A stretch of 64,000 bases of DNA from Fratercula arctica (GCA_947846985.1 CANTUZ010000014.1:10399837-10463836); one strand, 5' to 3'; shown: positions 23,085 to 35,700, numbered from the stretch's first letter. Program-made: numbers and translations. The notes: generated by a model not told the origin, from the sequence alone.

Positions 23085-26000
23085 TCACTTCTGCTTGGGG
23101 GGGGGCCTGGGGAGAGAGGGGGGGGGCTTGGTCACATGATCTACCCAGTATGAACCAGTCACCCCCCCAGCCCCCTCCCAGCATATCCCAGTCTGCTCCC
23201 GGACCCTCCCAGTATGTCCCAGTCCCCTCCCAGTCCCACCTGCAGGCACCCACCACCACGGCGTGGTCCCTCCCAGTCCCCTCTTGGTCCATCCCAGTCT
23301 ATCCCAGTCCCCTCCCAGTCACCCCAGTTCCCCCCAGTTCCCTCCCATCCCCTCCCAGTCCCTCCCAGTGCTCCCAGTCCCACCTGTAGACGCCCACCAC
23401 CACGGTGTGGTCCCTCCCAGTCCCCTCTTGGTCCGTCCCAGTCCCCCCATGTCCCCTCCCAGTCTATCCCAGTCCCCTCCCAGTCTCTCCTAGTCCCTCC
23501 CAGTCCCTCCCAGTGCTCCCAGTCCCACCTGTAAACACCCACCACCACGGCGTGGTCCCTCCCGCTCCCCTCCCATCCCCTCCCAGTCTATCCCAGTCCC
23601 CTCCCAGTCCACCCCAGCCCCCTCCCATCCCCTCCCAGTCCCCCCCAGCCCCCTCCCAGTCCCCTCCCAGCCCCCTCCCAGTGCTCCCAGTCCCACCTGT
23701 AGACGCCCACCACCACAGCGTGGTCCCTCCCACTCCCCTCCCAGTCCATCCCAGTCCCTCCCAGTGCTCCCAGTCCCACCTGTAGACGCCCACCACCACG
23801 GTGTGGTCCCTCCCAGTCCCCTCCCAGTCCATCCCAGTCCACCCAGTCCCCTCCCAGTCCAGCCCAGTCCCCTCCCAGTCCCCTCCCATCCCCTCCCAGT
23901 GATCCCAGTCCCACCTGTAGATGCCCACCACCACAGCGTGGTCCCTCCCAGTCTATCCCAGTCCCCTCCCATCCCCTCCCAGTCCACCCCAGTCCCCTCC
24001 CAGCCCCTCCCAGTGCTCCCAGTCCCACCTGTAGACGCCCACCACCATGGCGTGGTCCCTCCCAGTCTATCCCAGTCCACCCAGTCCCCTCCCAGTGCTC
24101 CCAGTCCCACCTGTAGACGCCCACCACCATGGCGTGGTCCCCTCCCAGTCTATCCCAGTCCACCCAGTCCCCTCCCAGTGCTCCCAGTCCCACCTGTAGA
24201 CGCCCACCACCACGGCGTGGTCCCTCTCGTAGGGCTCCAGCGTCAGCTGCTCCTGGGGCTTCATCTGCTCCCCCGCCATCTTGCGCACCTCCCCCGCGAA
24301 CACCGCCTCGGGGGGGGCCGTCGAGTCGATGCAGTTCGCCTGGGGGGGGGGGGGGGGGTGTCAGGGGACCCCCCTCTAACCCCCCCTTCTGCCCCCCCCC
24401 CTAACCCCCCCTTCTGCCCCCCCCCAACCCCCCCTTCCGCCCCGCCCCCCCCTCTAACCCCCCCTTCCGTGCCCCACAACCCCCCCCTTCTGCCCTCCCC
24501 CCCCCCAACCCCCCCTTCCGCCCCCCCTCTAACCCCCACTTCTGCCCTCCCCCCCCTCTAACCCCCCCCTTCCGCCCTCCCCCCCTCTAACCCCCCCCTT
24601 CCGCCCCCCCAACCCCCCCTTCCGCCCTCCCCCCCTCTAACCCCCCCCTTCTGCCCCCCCCAACCCCCGCTTCCGCCCTCCCCCCCTCTAACCCCCCCCT
24701 TCTGCCCCCCCCCTAACCCCCCCCTTCCATGCCCCCCACCCCCCCCAACCCCCCCTTCCGCCCTCCCCCCCCTAACCCCCCTTCCCCCCCCCCCCCCAAC
24801 CCCCCCTTCCGCCCCCCACCCCCCCCGCAGGGAGATTTGGGGGGGATCTGCCCTGACTTGGGGCAGTTTTTTTGGGGGGGGAAGAGAGGGGCAGAAGAGG
24901 GGGCAGGGGGGGGAATTGTGGGGGGGGAGGGACCAGGGGAACCCCCCCCTTCACACACCCCCCCCCCGGGGGAGATTTGGGGGGGATTTGCCCCAACTTG
25001 GGGCAGTTTTTGGGGGGGGGGGAAGAGAGGGGCAGAAGAGGGGGCAGGGGGGGGAATTGTGGGGGGGGAGGGGGGGGAGGGACCAGGGGAACCCCCCCCT
25101 TCACACCCCCCCCCCCGGGGGAGATTTGGGGGGGATTTGCCCCGACTTGGGGCAGTTTTTGGGGGGGGGGGAGGGGGGAGAGGGCAGAAGAGGGGGGCAG
25201 GGGTGGGAATTGTGGGGGGGGGGGGGGGAGGGACCAGGGGAACCCCCCCATTCCCCCCCCCCCCCGGGGGGAGATTTGCCCCGACTTGGGGCAGTTTTGG
25301 GGTGGGGGGGGGTAGGAATTTGGGGGGGGGGGTCAGGGGACCCCCCCCGGGGGAGATCTGGGGGGGATTTGCCCCGACCTGGGGCAATTATGGGGGGAGG
25401 GACGGAACTGGGGAGGGGGGGGGGTGAGCACTGGTGGGTACTGGTGAGTACTGGGGTGGGGGGGGAGGGGGCACTGGTGCATACTGGGAAGCACTGGGGG
25501 ATACTGGGTGGCACTGGGGGATACTGTGGGGGTTCCGGAGGGGGACAGTGGGGAATGCTGGGGGGGAACTGGTGAGCAGTGGAGGACACTGGGGGAGAAC
25601 TGGTGAGCACTGGTGGGTACTGGTGGGAACTGGGAGGGACACTGGGGGAAACTGGTGAGCGCTGGTGGGAACTGGGGGGTGTACTGGTGGGGTACTGAAG
25701 GGAACTGGTGAGCACTGGAAGACACTGGAGACGGAACTGGTTAGCACTGGGGGGAAACTGGTGGGGGCACTGGGGAATACTGGCGGGGTACTGGTGGGAA
25801 CTGGTGGGGGCACTGGGGGGAACTGGTAGGGGCACTGGGGGGGGCACTGGGGAATACTGGTGGGGTACTGGTGAGAACTGGGGAGGGCACTGGGGAATAC
25901 TGGCGGGGTACTGGGGGGAACTGGGGAATACTGGCGGGGGTACTGGGGAATACTGGTGGGGTACTGGTGAGAACTGGGGAAGGCACTGGGGGATAGCGGC

Positions 26001-29000
26001 CGGGTACTGGTGAGCACTGGTAAGCACTGGTGGTCACTGGAGGGGGATACTGGGGGGAACTGGTGACCACTGGAGCGAAACTGGGGGAAACTGGTGAATA
26101 TGGGGGGGGATGTTGGGAGGTACTGGGGGGATACTGGTGACCACTGAGGAGAACTGGGGGGAACTGGGGGGGTACTGGGGGATACTGAGGAGGTACTGGG
26201 AGGGTACTGGTGGGATACTGGTGACCACTGAAGGGAACTGGGGGGGTACTGGGGGATACTGGGGAGGTACTGGGAGGGTACTGGTGGGATACTGGGGACC
26301 ACTGAGGAGAACTGGGGGGAACTGGAGGGGTACTGGGGGATACTGGGGAGGTACTGGGAGGGTACTGGTGGGATACTGGTGACCACTGAAGGGAACTGGG
26401 GGGTACTGGGGGATACTGAGGAGGTACTGGGAGGGTACTGGTGGGATACTGGTGACCACTGAAGGGAACTGGGGGGGTACTGGGGGATACTGGGGAGGTA
26501 CTGGGAGGGTACTGGTGGGATACTGGGGACCACTGAGGAGAACTGGGGGGAACTGGGGGGTTACTGGGGGATACTGGGGAGGTACTGGGGACCACTGAGG
26601 GGAACTGGGGGGTTACTGGGGGATACTGGGGAGGTACTGGTGGGATACTGGGGACCACTGAGGGGAACTCGGGGGGTACTGGGGGATACTGGGGAGGTAC
26701 TGGGAGGGTACTGGTGGGCGCGGGGAGGGTCACCTTGATGGAGATGACGAAGTGGCCGCCGTTGCGCAGGAAGTTGTGGGCGTTGAGGGCCACGATCCGG
26801 GTCTGGTCCGGCTGCGCCACGTCGGCGAAGATGACGTCCACCATGCCTGGGGGGGGGAGGGGGACGGGGACACGACACCCCGACATTGGGGACACCCCAA
26901 AACCACCCCCACCCCCCACGAAACACCCCGAGACCCCCCCACAAATGGCCACAGCGCCCAAAACTACGTCAAAACCCACCCCGAGACACCGCCAGGTGCC
27001 TCCAGACCTTCTCCCAAACCTCCAAACCGCCTTGAGGAACCCCAAAACCTTCTCCTAGACCTTCCCGAGACCCCCCCAAGGTCTTCTCCAGGACCACCCA
27101 AAGACTCCCAGACCCACCTTAGATCTTCTCAACACCCAGAAGTACCTCAGGAACCTCTCTGAGATACCTCCAGATGGCTCCAGACCTTCTCCCAAACCTC
27201 CAAACCACCTTGAAGACCACCAAAACTTTCTAGACCTTCCCAAGAGCCCCAAGGTCTTCTTCAGGACCCCCAAGGTCTTCTCCAGGACCCCAAAGCCACC
27301 CCTGGGACCTCCTGGACCACCCGCGTCTCACCAATGAGCATCCGGTACTTGTGGGGGTGACGCGCGTCCTCGATGACGGGGATGACGTTGGTGCGTTTCT
27401 TGGCCACGTTGATGAGGTCCCGGCCCGAGCGGTGGGAGAACTCCACGGCGTAGACCAGCCCCTCCTGGGGAGACGGGGACAGGGAGGTCACCCCACTCTG
27501 GGGACAGTCCTGGGGACCCCTGAGGTGGGGGACATGGAGCCACCACCCATGGGGACGTCCTTGGTGACCCCAAGATGGAGAAAACCTCAAGGGACATGGA
27601 GCCACCACCCATGGGGACGTCCTTGGTGACCCCAAGATGGAGAAAACCTCAAGGGACATGGAGTCACCACCCATGGGGACGTCCTTGGTGACCCCAAGGT
27701 GGAGAAGACCTCAAGCAACACGGGGACACCACCCATGGGGACATCCTTGGTGTCCTTTACTGGAAAACATCTCAAGGGACATGATGCCACCACCCATGGA
27801 GACATCTCCGGGGTCCCCAAGGTGAGGGACAACTCTGAGGGCAAAGATCTGCCACCCCCAGGGACACGTCCCTTCACCCTACAACCCCACGGTGAGGTCC
27901 CCAAGGGGTCACAGTGCCACCCCCGTGTCCCCTTGGCCCATCACCCCACGGTGACATCCCCCAAGGACCTCAAGGATGTCCCCAAACCCACGGAGATGCC
28001 ACCTCCAAGCTGCCCCAAGGGCTTGGTGACCCCCATCCCGGTGTCCCCTCACCCCGGGACCCCACGGTGACGTCCCCAAGGGGTCACAGTGCCACCCCCG
28101 TGTCCCCTTGGCCCATCACCCCATGGTGACATCCCCAAAAGACCCCAAGCCCATGGAGATGCCACCTCCAAGCTGCCCCAAAGGGTTGATGATCCCCATC
28201 CTGGTGTCCCCTCACCCCGGGACCCCCACGGTGACGTCCCCAAGGGGTCACAGTGCCACCCCCATGTCCCCTTGGCCCATCACCCCACGGTGACATCCCC
28301 AAAAGACCCCAAGCCCATGGAGATGCCACCTCCAAGCTGCCCCAAGGGCTTGGTGACCCCCATCCTGGTGTCCCTTCATCCTGTGACCCCACGGTGACGT
28401 CCCCAAGGGGTCACAGTGCCACCCCCACGTCCCCTTGGCCCATCACCCCACGGTGACATCCCCCAAGGACCTCAAGGATGTCCCCAAACCCATGGAGATG
28501 CCACCTCCAAGCTGCCCCAAGGGCTTGGTGACCCCCATCCTGGTGTCCCCTCACCCCGGGATGTCCCCAAGCCCATGGAGATGCCACCTCCAAGCTGCCC
28601 CAAGGGGTTGATGACCCCCATCCCGGTGTCCCTTCATCCTGTGACCCCACGGTGACGTCCCCGAGGGGTCACAGTGCCACCCCCATGTCCCCTTGGCCCA
28701 TCACCCCATGGTGACATCCCCAAAAGACCCCAAACCCATGGAGATGCCACCTCCAAGCTGTCCCCAAGGGGTTGATGACCCCCATCCCGGTGTCCCCTCA
28801 CCCCGGGACCCCCACGGTGAGGTCCCCGAGGGGACGGTGGCCCCGTGTCCTCACCGGTCCCACGATGTCGGAGACGTGTGACACCGTTGTCCCCGAGGCG
28901 GCGCCCAGGTAAAGGACCTTTGACCCCGGCCGCATGTGGATCTGGTCGATGCCACCCAAGATGGCGGCCGCCAGCTTGGAGCGAAAGGGGTTCCAGGCGC

Positions 29001-32000
29001 GATACTCCACCTTGGTGTCACCGTCCTGGGGACGGGGACGCGCGGGGAGACGTCACCCACCCGCTGGGACCCCCCGCGGGGACACCCCCCCCCCCTCCCA
29101 GTGCCACCAGTGCCCCCTCCCAGTGCTCCCAGTATGGACCTTGAGAAGGTCCCGGTGGTGCCCTCAACCTTGGTGTCGCCACCGCGGGGACGAGAACGTG
29201 GAGGAACGCGACAGGGCGTGGCACCCACCCGCTGGGACCCCCCGCGGACACACCCCCCCCCTCCCAGTGCCACCAGTGCCACCTCCCAGTGCTCCCAGTA
29301 TGGACCTTGAGAAGGTCCTGGTGGCCTACGCCACCTCTCCCAGTCGCTCCCAATCCCTCCCAGTGCCTCCTTACCCCCTCCCAGTCCTTCCCAGTTGCCC
29401 CTAATCCCCTCCCAGTGCCTCCCACTCCCTTCTTACCCCTCCCAGTGCCTCCCAGTGCCTCCCAGTTGCTCCCACTCCCTTCTGGCCCCCTCCCAGTTGC
29501 CCCTAATCTCCTCCCAGTGCCTCCCACTCCCTTCTTACCCCCTCCCAATCCCTCCCAGTTGCCCCTAACCCCCTCCCGGTGCCTCCCAGTTGCCCCTAAC
29601 CCCCGCCCAGTGCCTCCCAGTTGCCCCTAACCCCCGCCCAGTGCCTCCCAGTCCCTCCCACTCCCTTCTTACCCCCTCCCAGTCCCTCCCAGTTGCTCCC
29701 ACTCCCTTCTGACCCCCTCCCAGTTGCCCCTAATCCCCTCCCAGTACCTCCCAGTCCCTTCTTACCCCCTCCCAGTCCTTCCCAGTTGCCCCTAACCCCC
29801 TCCCAGTGCCTCCCAGTTGCTCCCACTCCCTTCTTACCCCCTCCCAGTCCCTCCCAGTTGCCCCTAACCCCCTCCCGGTGCCTCCCAGTTGCCCCTAACC
29901 CCCTCCCAGTGCCTCCCAGTTGCTCCCACTCCCTTCTGACCCCCTCCCAGTTGCCCCTAATCTCCTCCCAGTGCCTCCCAGTCCCTTCTTACCCCCTCCC
30001 AGTCCTTCCCAGTTGCCCCTAACCCCCTCCCGGTGCCTCCCAGTTGCTCCCACTCCCTTCTTACCCCCTCCCAATCCCTCCCAGTGCCTCCTTACCCCCT
30101 CCCAGTGCCTCCCAGTTGCCCCTAACCCCCTCCCAGTCGCCCCTAACCCCCTCCCGGTGCCTCCCAGTTGCCCCTAACCCCCTCCCGGTGCCTCCCAGTT
30201 GCCCCTAACCCCCTCCCAGTGCCTCCCAGTTGCTCCCACTCCCTCCCAGTACCTCTACCGAGATCCTCTTCTCCCCGTAGACCGACTCCCCCGGCACCAG
30301 GTTGCGGGTGACGAGCGCGTCCTCCTTCCCCCGGCAGATGAACACGCCTGGGGGGCACAGGGACCCACGGCTGCCCCATAGATCCCCCCCCCCCCCGCCC
30401 CACGGCTGCCCCACAGACCCCCCAACCTCTCCCACAGCCCCCTAAACTGCCCCCCAACCCCCCCCAATTGCCCCACAGCCCCCCCGCCCCACAGAGACCC
30501 CCAACTGCCCCACAGCCCCCCCGCCCCACAGAGACCCCCTCATCTGCCCCACAGAGCCCCCCAACTGCCCCGCAGCCCCCCCAACTGCCCCATAACCCTG
30601 CCCCACAGCCCCCCTAAGCTGCCCCACAGAGCCCCCCAACCCCCCCAATTGCCCCACATCCCTGCCCCACAGCCCCCCCGCCCCACAGAGCCCCTCAACT
30701 GCCCCTCAGCCCCCCCAATCGCCCCACATCCCTGCCCCATAGAGCCCCCCTGCCCCACAGCCCCCCCAATCACCCCATAACCCTGCCCCACAGCCCCCCT
30801 AAACTGCCCCATAGACCCCCCCAACCCCCCCTATTGCCCCACATCCCTGCCCCACAGCCCCCCCGCCCCATAGAGCCCCCCTCATCTGCCCCACAGAGCC
30901 CCCCAACTGCCCCATAACCCGGCCCCACAGCCCCCCCGCCCCATAGAGCCCCCCAACTGCCCCGCAGCCCCCCCAATTGCCCCATAACCCTGCCCCACAG
31001 CCCCCCTGCCCCATAGAGCCCCCCAACTGCCCCGCAGCCCCCCCAATTGCCCCATAACCCTGCCCCACAGCCCCCCTAAGCTGCCCCACAGGGCCCCCCC
31101 AACCCCCCCAATTGCCCCACATCCCTGCCCCACAGCCCCCCCCTGCCCCATAGAGCCCCCCCCCCCTGGGTACCTTCATGCCGATGCGGCTCCACCGTCA
31201 CCTTCTTGCCCCCCCTGAAGCCGCCGCGGCCCCCCCGGCCCCCGCGGGCGGAGCCTCCCCGGGGGGGGCCCCCCCGGCCCCGCCCCCCGGCCCCGCCCCC
31301 CCGGGCCCCGCCCCGGGGCTGGAAACCCCCACCTGCGGGAGAGAAACCGGGGGTACTGGGAGCACTGGGAATGGGGACTGGGTGTACTGGGAATGCTGGG
31401 GGGGGGGGGGGGAACTGGGAGCACTGGGAATCATGGTGGGGGGGGGCACTGGGAGAGGGGAGCGGGTGTACTGGGGCCGCTGGGGGGGAACTGGGGGTAC
31501 TGGGAATGCTCGGGGGAACTGGGAGAGGGAACTGGGTATGCTGGGGGCACTGGAAATGCTGGGGGGGGGAACTGGGAGAGGGAATTAGGAGTACGGGGAG
31601 TACTGGGAATGGGAACTGGGAGCACTGGGAATCATGGGGAGGGGGGGGGGGGGGCACTGGGAGAGGGGAGCGGGTGTACTGGGGCCACTGGGAATGCTGG
31701 GGGGGAACTGGGTATACTGGGGGCACTGGGAATGCTGGGGTGGAACTGGGAGAGGGGACTGGGGGGGGAATTGGGAATGCCGGGGGAGGAACTGGGCATA
31801 CTGGGAAGGGGGTAGGGGGTTACTGGGCATGCTGGGGGCAAACTGGGGGGCAACTGGGCATACTGGGAAGCAGAGAAGGGATACTGGGCATGTTGGAAAG
31901 GGAACTGGGCATACTGGGGGTGGGAACTGAGGGGCAGCCAGCCATACTAGGAAAGAAACAGGGGCAAACTGGGCAGACTGGGACGGGCAGCAGGCTCCCA

Positions 32001-33264
32001 GTAGGGGCGGGCCTGGCCGTACTGGGAACACTGGGAGGGGTCACTCACCTCGGCCCCCTCGGAAGCCGCCGCGGCCGCCCCGCCCCCCCCGGGGGCTGAA
32101 ACCTGCCGGGAGCCGCCGTCAAACTGGGGCAACTGGGAACACTGGGGTGGACCGGGATGGGGCCCAGCAACCTCCCCACGGGCTCCCAGTATTCCCAGTT
32201 TGGCCCAACCACCCTCCCAGTCAACCCTCCCCCCCATCTCGACTGCCGTGTTTCTTCCCAGTAACCCCCCAGTCCCATCCCAGTTCATCCCAGTCCATCC
32301 CATTTACCCCCCGGTGCTCCCCAGTCCCTCCCAGTTACCCCCCAGTCCATCCCAGTCCCTTCCACTCTCTTCCCAATTCCATTCCCAGTATATCCCAGTG
32401 CCCACCAATCCCCTCCCAACTCCCCTCAAATGCCATCCCAGTTCCTCCCAGTATATCCCAGTCCCATTCCAGTCCTTCTTAGTACACCCCAGTCCCTTCC
32501 AGTCCATCCCATTCCCATCCCAGTGGATCCCAGTCACCCCCCGCTCCTATCCCAATCCCCCCAGTCCATCCCAGTCCCATCGCAATGTACTTCTGTCCAT
32601 CCCAGTCCCCTCCCAGTATACCCCACTTCATCCCAGTTGCTCCCAATGCCCTCCCAGACCCTCATAATACATCCCAGTTCCCTCCCAGTCCATCCCGGTC
32701 CCCTCCCAATCCCATCCCCGTCCCCCCAGTACCCTCCAGTCCCCTCCCAGTATACACCAGTTCCTCCTAGTACCTTCCCAGCCTACCCCAATCCCCTCCC
32801 AGTCCATCCCAGTCCCCCCCAATCCCCTCCCAGTCCACCCCAGCCCCCCCCAGTCCCCTCCCAGTATATCCCAGTCCCCCCCAGTCCGTCCCAGTCCCCT
32901 CCCAGTCCATCCCAGTCCCCCCCAATCCCCTCCCAGTCCCCTCCCAGTCCCCCCCAATCCCCTCCCAGTCCATCCCAGTCCCCTCCCAGTCCCTCGCAAT
33001 ACACCCCAATCCCCTCCCAGTCCATCCCAGTCCCCCCCAATCCCCTCCCAGTCCACCCCAGCCTCCCCCAGTCCCCTCCCAGTCCATTCCAGTCCCCCCC
33101 AATCCATCCCAGTCCCCTCCCAGTCCATCCCAGTCCCCCCCAATCCCCTCCCAGTCCCCTCCCAGTCCCTCGCAATACACCCCAATCCCCTCCCAGTCCA
33201 TCCCAGTCCCCCCCAATCCCCTCCCAGTATACACCAGTCCATCCCAGTTCCCACCTGGCCTCAT
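23085..33264 (-). CDS. FBL: Fibrillarin, rRNA 2'-O-methyltransferase of box C/D snoRNPs
   Basis: Nine exons, all phase-consistent, 300 aa: 33255-33264, 32049-32102, 31174-31332, 30253-30347, 28855-29025, 27332-27464, 26734-26846, 24194-24339, 23085-23106. Exon 1 holds only MRP plus one base. Exons 2-3 encode the Gly/Arg (GAR) domain, for example [17 protein letters not shown], then [12 protein letters not shown]. The methyltransferase core carries the SAM-binding [49 protein letters not shown] and [15 protein letters not shown]. It ends [10 protein letters not shown] then PPPKQK. The enzyme acts in the nucleolus on pre-rRNA. Exon 9 contributes only a few residues. Introns are all minisatellite DNA, and intron 8 carries eight copies of the exon 8 end with donor. 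The length is close to mammalian fibrillarin. Confidence 0.97.
23236..24230 (-). repeat. Exon-edge minisatellite: eight copies of FBL exon 8 end plus donor
   Basis: Each unit contains about 33 bases encoding [10 protein letters not shown] followed by the donor GTGGGA. Exon-end equivalents lie near 23240, 23384, 23529, 23697, 23780, 23914, 24029 and 24111; the true one is 24194. Spacing is 82-168 bases. The rest is cccagtcccctcccagt-type sequence. The GT is intact in all eight. Confidence 0.94.
24350..24830. repeat. C-rich array in FBL intron 7
   Basis: Units of ccctaacccccccttctgcc type, about 25-40 bases, dominated by C-runs. Exact lengths are probably unreliable. Confidence 0.7.
24833..25395. 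repeat. About 130-bp tandem repeat in FBL intron 7
   Basis: Four copies of a unit containing ggggagatttgggggg, ttgccccgacttggggcag and gaagaggggg. Copies start near 24833, 24968, 25118 and 25267. Confidence 0.8.
25430..26725. repeat. ACTGG minisatellite in FBL intron 7
   Basis: Units such as ggtactgggggatactgg and gggaactggtgaccactg form about 1.3 kb directly upstream (in gene sense) of exon 8's intron. Longer blocks of about 120 bases recur at 26140-26700. Confidence 0.85.
27530..27790. repeat. 60-bp minisatellite in FBL intron 5
   Basis: Four units with ccacccatggggacgtcctt and ggtgaccccaaga, about 60 bases each. Confidence 0.85.
27880..28840. repeat. About 150-170-bp tandem repeat in FBL intron 5
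   Basis: Six or so copies containing ggtcacagtgccacccc, tggcccatcacccca, catggagatgccacctcc and aagctgccccaagg. Copies differ by internal deletions. Confidence 0.85.
29040..29330 (-). repeat. Tandem duplication including the 5' edge of FBL exon 5
   Basis: The sequence at the true exon 5 start (29025) recurs at 29167-29181 within a roughly 170-base duplication that also carries ccacccgctgggaccccccg and tggaccttgagaaggtcc. In the copy the acceptor AG has become CG. Confidence 0.75.
29330..30250. repeat. CTCCCAGT minisatellite in FBL intron 4
   Basis: Units of cccctcccagtgcctcccag and ttgcccctaaccccc fill the intron. No coding content. Confidence 0.85.
30360..31170. repeat. GCCCCACAGCCCCCC minisatellite in FBL intron 3
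   Basis: Units ccccaactgccccacagccc and aattgccccataaccctgcc repeat throughout, with higher-order blocks of roughly 60-120 bases. Confidence 0.85.
31340..32040. repeat. ACTGGGA minisatellite in FBL intron 2
   Basis: Units such as actgggaatgctgggggg and gggtatactgggg fill the intron. Confidence 0.8.
32150..33250. repeat. CCCAGTCC minisatellite in FBL intron 1
   Basis: Units of cccctcccagtccatcccag about 18-20 bases, with a higher-order block that recurs near 32940-33010 and 33130-33200. Confidence 0.85.
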
Positions 33265-33490
33265 CCCGCCACTGACTCCACGCGGGGCCGCACGCGCCGC
33301 TCTCTACGACCGCCCCCCGGAACCGGAAGTGCCGCCACGCCGGGCCCCGCCCCGCCCCTTACCGGGCGGAAAGTGCGCATGCGCATGCGCCGAGCCCCAC
33401 GTCACGGCCCCGCCCACGGCCTGGCGGAAGGTGACCCGCGGAGGGCGGGAGCGGCGGAGGCTGCCCCGGGTCCTAGTGCCCGGCGGCGGG
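33262..33490 (-). promoter_or_regulatory. FBL: FBL CpG promoter
   Basis: CpG-rich sequence directly upstream of the FBL ATG with an ETS-type ccggaagtg near 33317 and two overlapping NRF1-type palindromes at 33374-33390. These are typical of TATA-less housekeeping promoters. Confidence 0.65.
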
Positions 33491-33499
33491 CGCGGGACC

Positions 33500-34000
33500 G
33501 GGGGGATTTGGGGACAAAAATGGGGATTCGGGGGGTCCTGTGTGGGATCTGGGGACAGAAACGGGGCTTTTTGGGTCCTGCCTGAGGAGTTGGTGACAAA
33601 AATGAGGATTTGGGGGTTCGGGGGTGGGGATTTTGGGACAGAAATTGGGCTTTTGGGGGTCCTGAGGAGCATTTGGGGACGGAAATGGGGCTTTTGGGCG
33701 TCCTTGGGGGGGGGATTTGTGGACAGAAATGAGGATTCGGGTGGTCCTTGGGAGACATTTAGGGACAGACATTGGGGTTTTGATGTCTTGGGAGGGATTT
33801 GGGGACAGAAATGGCGCTTTTGGGGTCCTGTGGAGGATTTGGGGACAGAAATTGGGGTTTTGGGGGTCCTGGAGGGATTGGGGTTTGGGGGGGGATTTGG
33901 GGACATATTAAGGGCCCTGGTGGCCATTTTGGGGTCCCTGAGGGATATTTGGGGGCAAAACCAGGGTATTTGATGGATCTGAGGGGTATTTGGGTGCACA
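33500..34000. repeat. GGGGACAGAAATGGGG minisatellite between FBL and COX6B1
   Basis: Units of roughly 50-65 bases with atttggggacagaaatgggg and cttttgggggtcctg fill the space between the two divergent promoters. The open frames on both strands are repeat products. Confidence 0.75.
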
Positions 34001-34129
34001 GGCAGGCTGTTAATGCCAATTTTGTTTTCTTGGGGGTATTTTTGAGTCGTTTTGGGGCCGTTCCGGTGTATTTTTCGGGCCGTTTCGGGACATTTTTGGG
34101 ACACATCCGGGTAGGCCCAGGGCGACGCT

Positions 34130-34365
34130 CAGTCCTCCCGCCTCCCTCTCTATGGCCGCCGCGGTCCTCCGAGCGCCGGCCCCTCCCTCGGGCTCGGCCG
34201 CTCTACCAGCCGCGTCTCTATCGTCCCTCCCCTTTGATTGCCTTGGGTGGGCGGGGGAAGGCGCGTCCCTTCTGGCGGCGCTCTGCGCTTCCGGTTCATC
34301 TCGTTGGTTCCGGCGGGCGGGCGGGCGGCGGTGAAAGTCACTTTGAGCCCAGTCGGTGGTACCGG
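34130..34365 (+). promoter_or_regulatory. COX6B1: COX6B1 CpG promoter and non-coding exon 1
   Basis: CpG-dense sequence with an ETS-type cttccgg near 34288 ends at a consensus donor GTGAGG (exon end 34365). The next acceptor, at 35705-35706, lies two bases before the COX6B1 ATG, so this is the likely non-coding first exon. The head-to-head distance to FBL is about 0.9 kb. Confidence 0.6.
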
Positions 34366-34579
34366 GTGAGGGGGGGGGGAACTGGGAGCACTGGGAGGTC
34401 ACCGGGGGGGTTACTGGGAGCACTGGGAGGTCACCGGGGGGGTTACTGGGAGCACTGGGAGGGAACTGGAGGGGTTACGGGGAGGCACTGGGTGGAACTG
34501 GGACGGCCGGGCGGGGTTACTGGGAGCGTTGGGGGGTTACTGGGGGGAACTGGGAGGTCAGCGGGGGGTTACTGGGAGC

Positions 34580-35700
34580 ACTGGGGCTCGTTAATTAGTC
34601 TGCGGGGGGGGTTAATTAGGCCCGTTAATTACCCCCAGCTGGGCCCCCCCACCCTGTTACCACCCCCCTTGTCCTTACCAGGGGGGATTAATTATTCCCA
34701 GGGGGGTTAATTAGCCCCCGGGGGGGCGGGGGGGGTTAATTAGCCTCGGGGGGCAGTGTTAATTAGTCTGGGGGGGTTAATTAGCCCTGTTAATTAGCCG
34801 GTGCTGGGGTGTCCCCGTTTGTCACCCTGCTATCATTCTCATTGTTCTTCTGGGGAGAAATAATTATTCTGAGGGGGGGGTTAATTAATCCCCGGGAAGA
34901 TTAATTAGTCCTAGGGGGTTGTTAATTAGCCCTGGGGGATGTTAATTAGGCCCGGGGGGGTTAATTAGGCCTGTTAATTACCCCTTACTGGGGTGCCCCC
35001 CACCCCGTTACCATCCCCCTTGTCCTTCTTAGGTGGGTTTAATTATTCCGAAGAGAAATCAATTATTTCTGGGGGGATTAATTATTCTGAGGGGGGCTTA
35101 ATTAATCACAGAGGAGGTGTTAATTAGTCTGGTGGGTTAATTAGCTTTGTTAAGTACCCCCCCCAGGGTGCCCCCCTCCCCAACAGCCCCTGATTACCAT
35201 CTCTTCTTGTATTCCCAGGGGGATTAGTTCTTCACGGGGAGGTGGGGGGGGGGGCTAATTATTCCTGAGGGTATGTTAATTAGTCCCAGGGTGTGTTAAT
35301 TAGTCTGGGGGGCTAATTAGTCCTGTTAATTACTCCTTTGGGGTACCCCCCTCCCCAACACCCCCCCATTACCATCCCTTTCTTTATTCCAACAGGCGTT
35401 AATTTTTCCCCCGGGGGTGGGTTAATTGTTGCAAGAGAGGGATTAATTATTGTGGGGGGTTATTAATTAATCCCAGGGGGTGCTAATTAGTTCGAGGGGG
35501 GTTAATTAGCCCTGTTAATTATTCCTTTGGGGTACCCCCCACCCCAACAACCCCCTTTACCACCCCTTTCTTTCTTCCCACGGGGTCTTAATACTTCCCG
35601 GAGACGGGTTAATTATCCCAAGGAGGGGGGGGGGGGGATTAATTATTCCGGAGAGTTATTAATTAATCCGGAGAGGTTAATTACCCCTGTTAATTACCTG
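34580..35700 (+). repeat. About 180-bp tandem units with TTAATTA words in COX6B1 intron 1
   Basis: Six units each hold several ttaattag/taattatt words and a polypyrimidine tract ending in AG or a decayed AG: near 34681, 34852 (lost), 35032, 35218, 35395 and 35582 (lost). The true acceptor is at 35706. Units also share ccccaccccgttacca-type sequence. Confidence 0.8.

Noticed and set aside
33329..33973. Plus-strand 214-aa frame and matching minus-strand 266-aa frame between FBL and COX6B1
   Set aside because: Both derive from the GGGGACAGAAATGGGG repeat. There is no acceptor/donor logic or homology.
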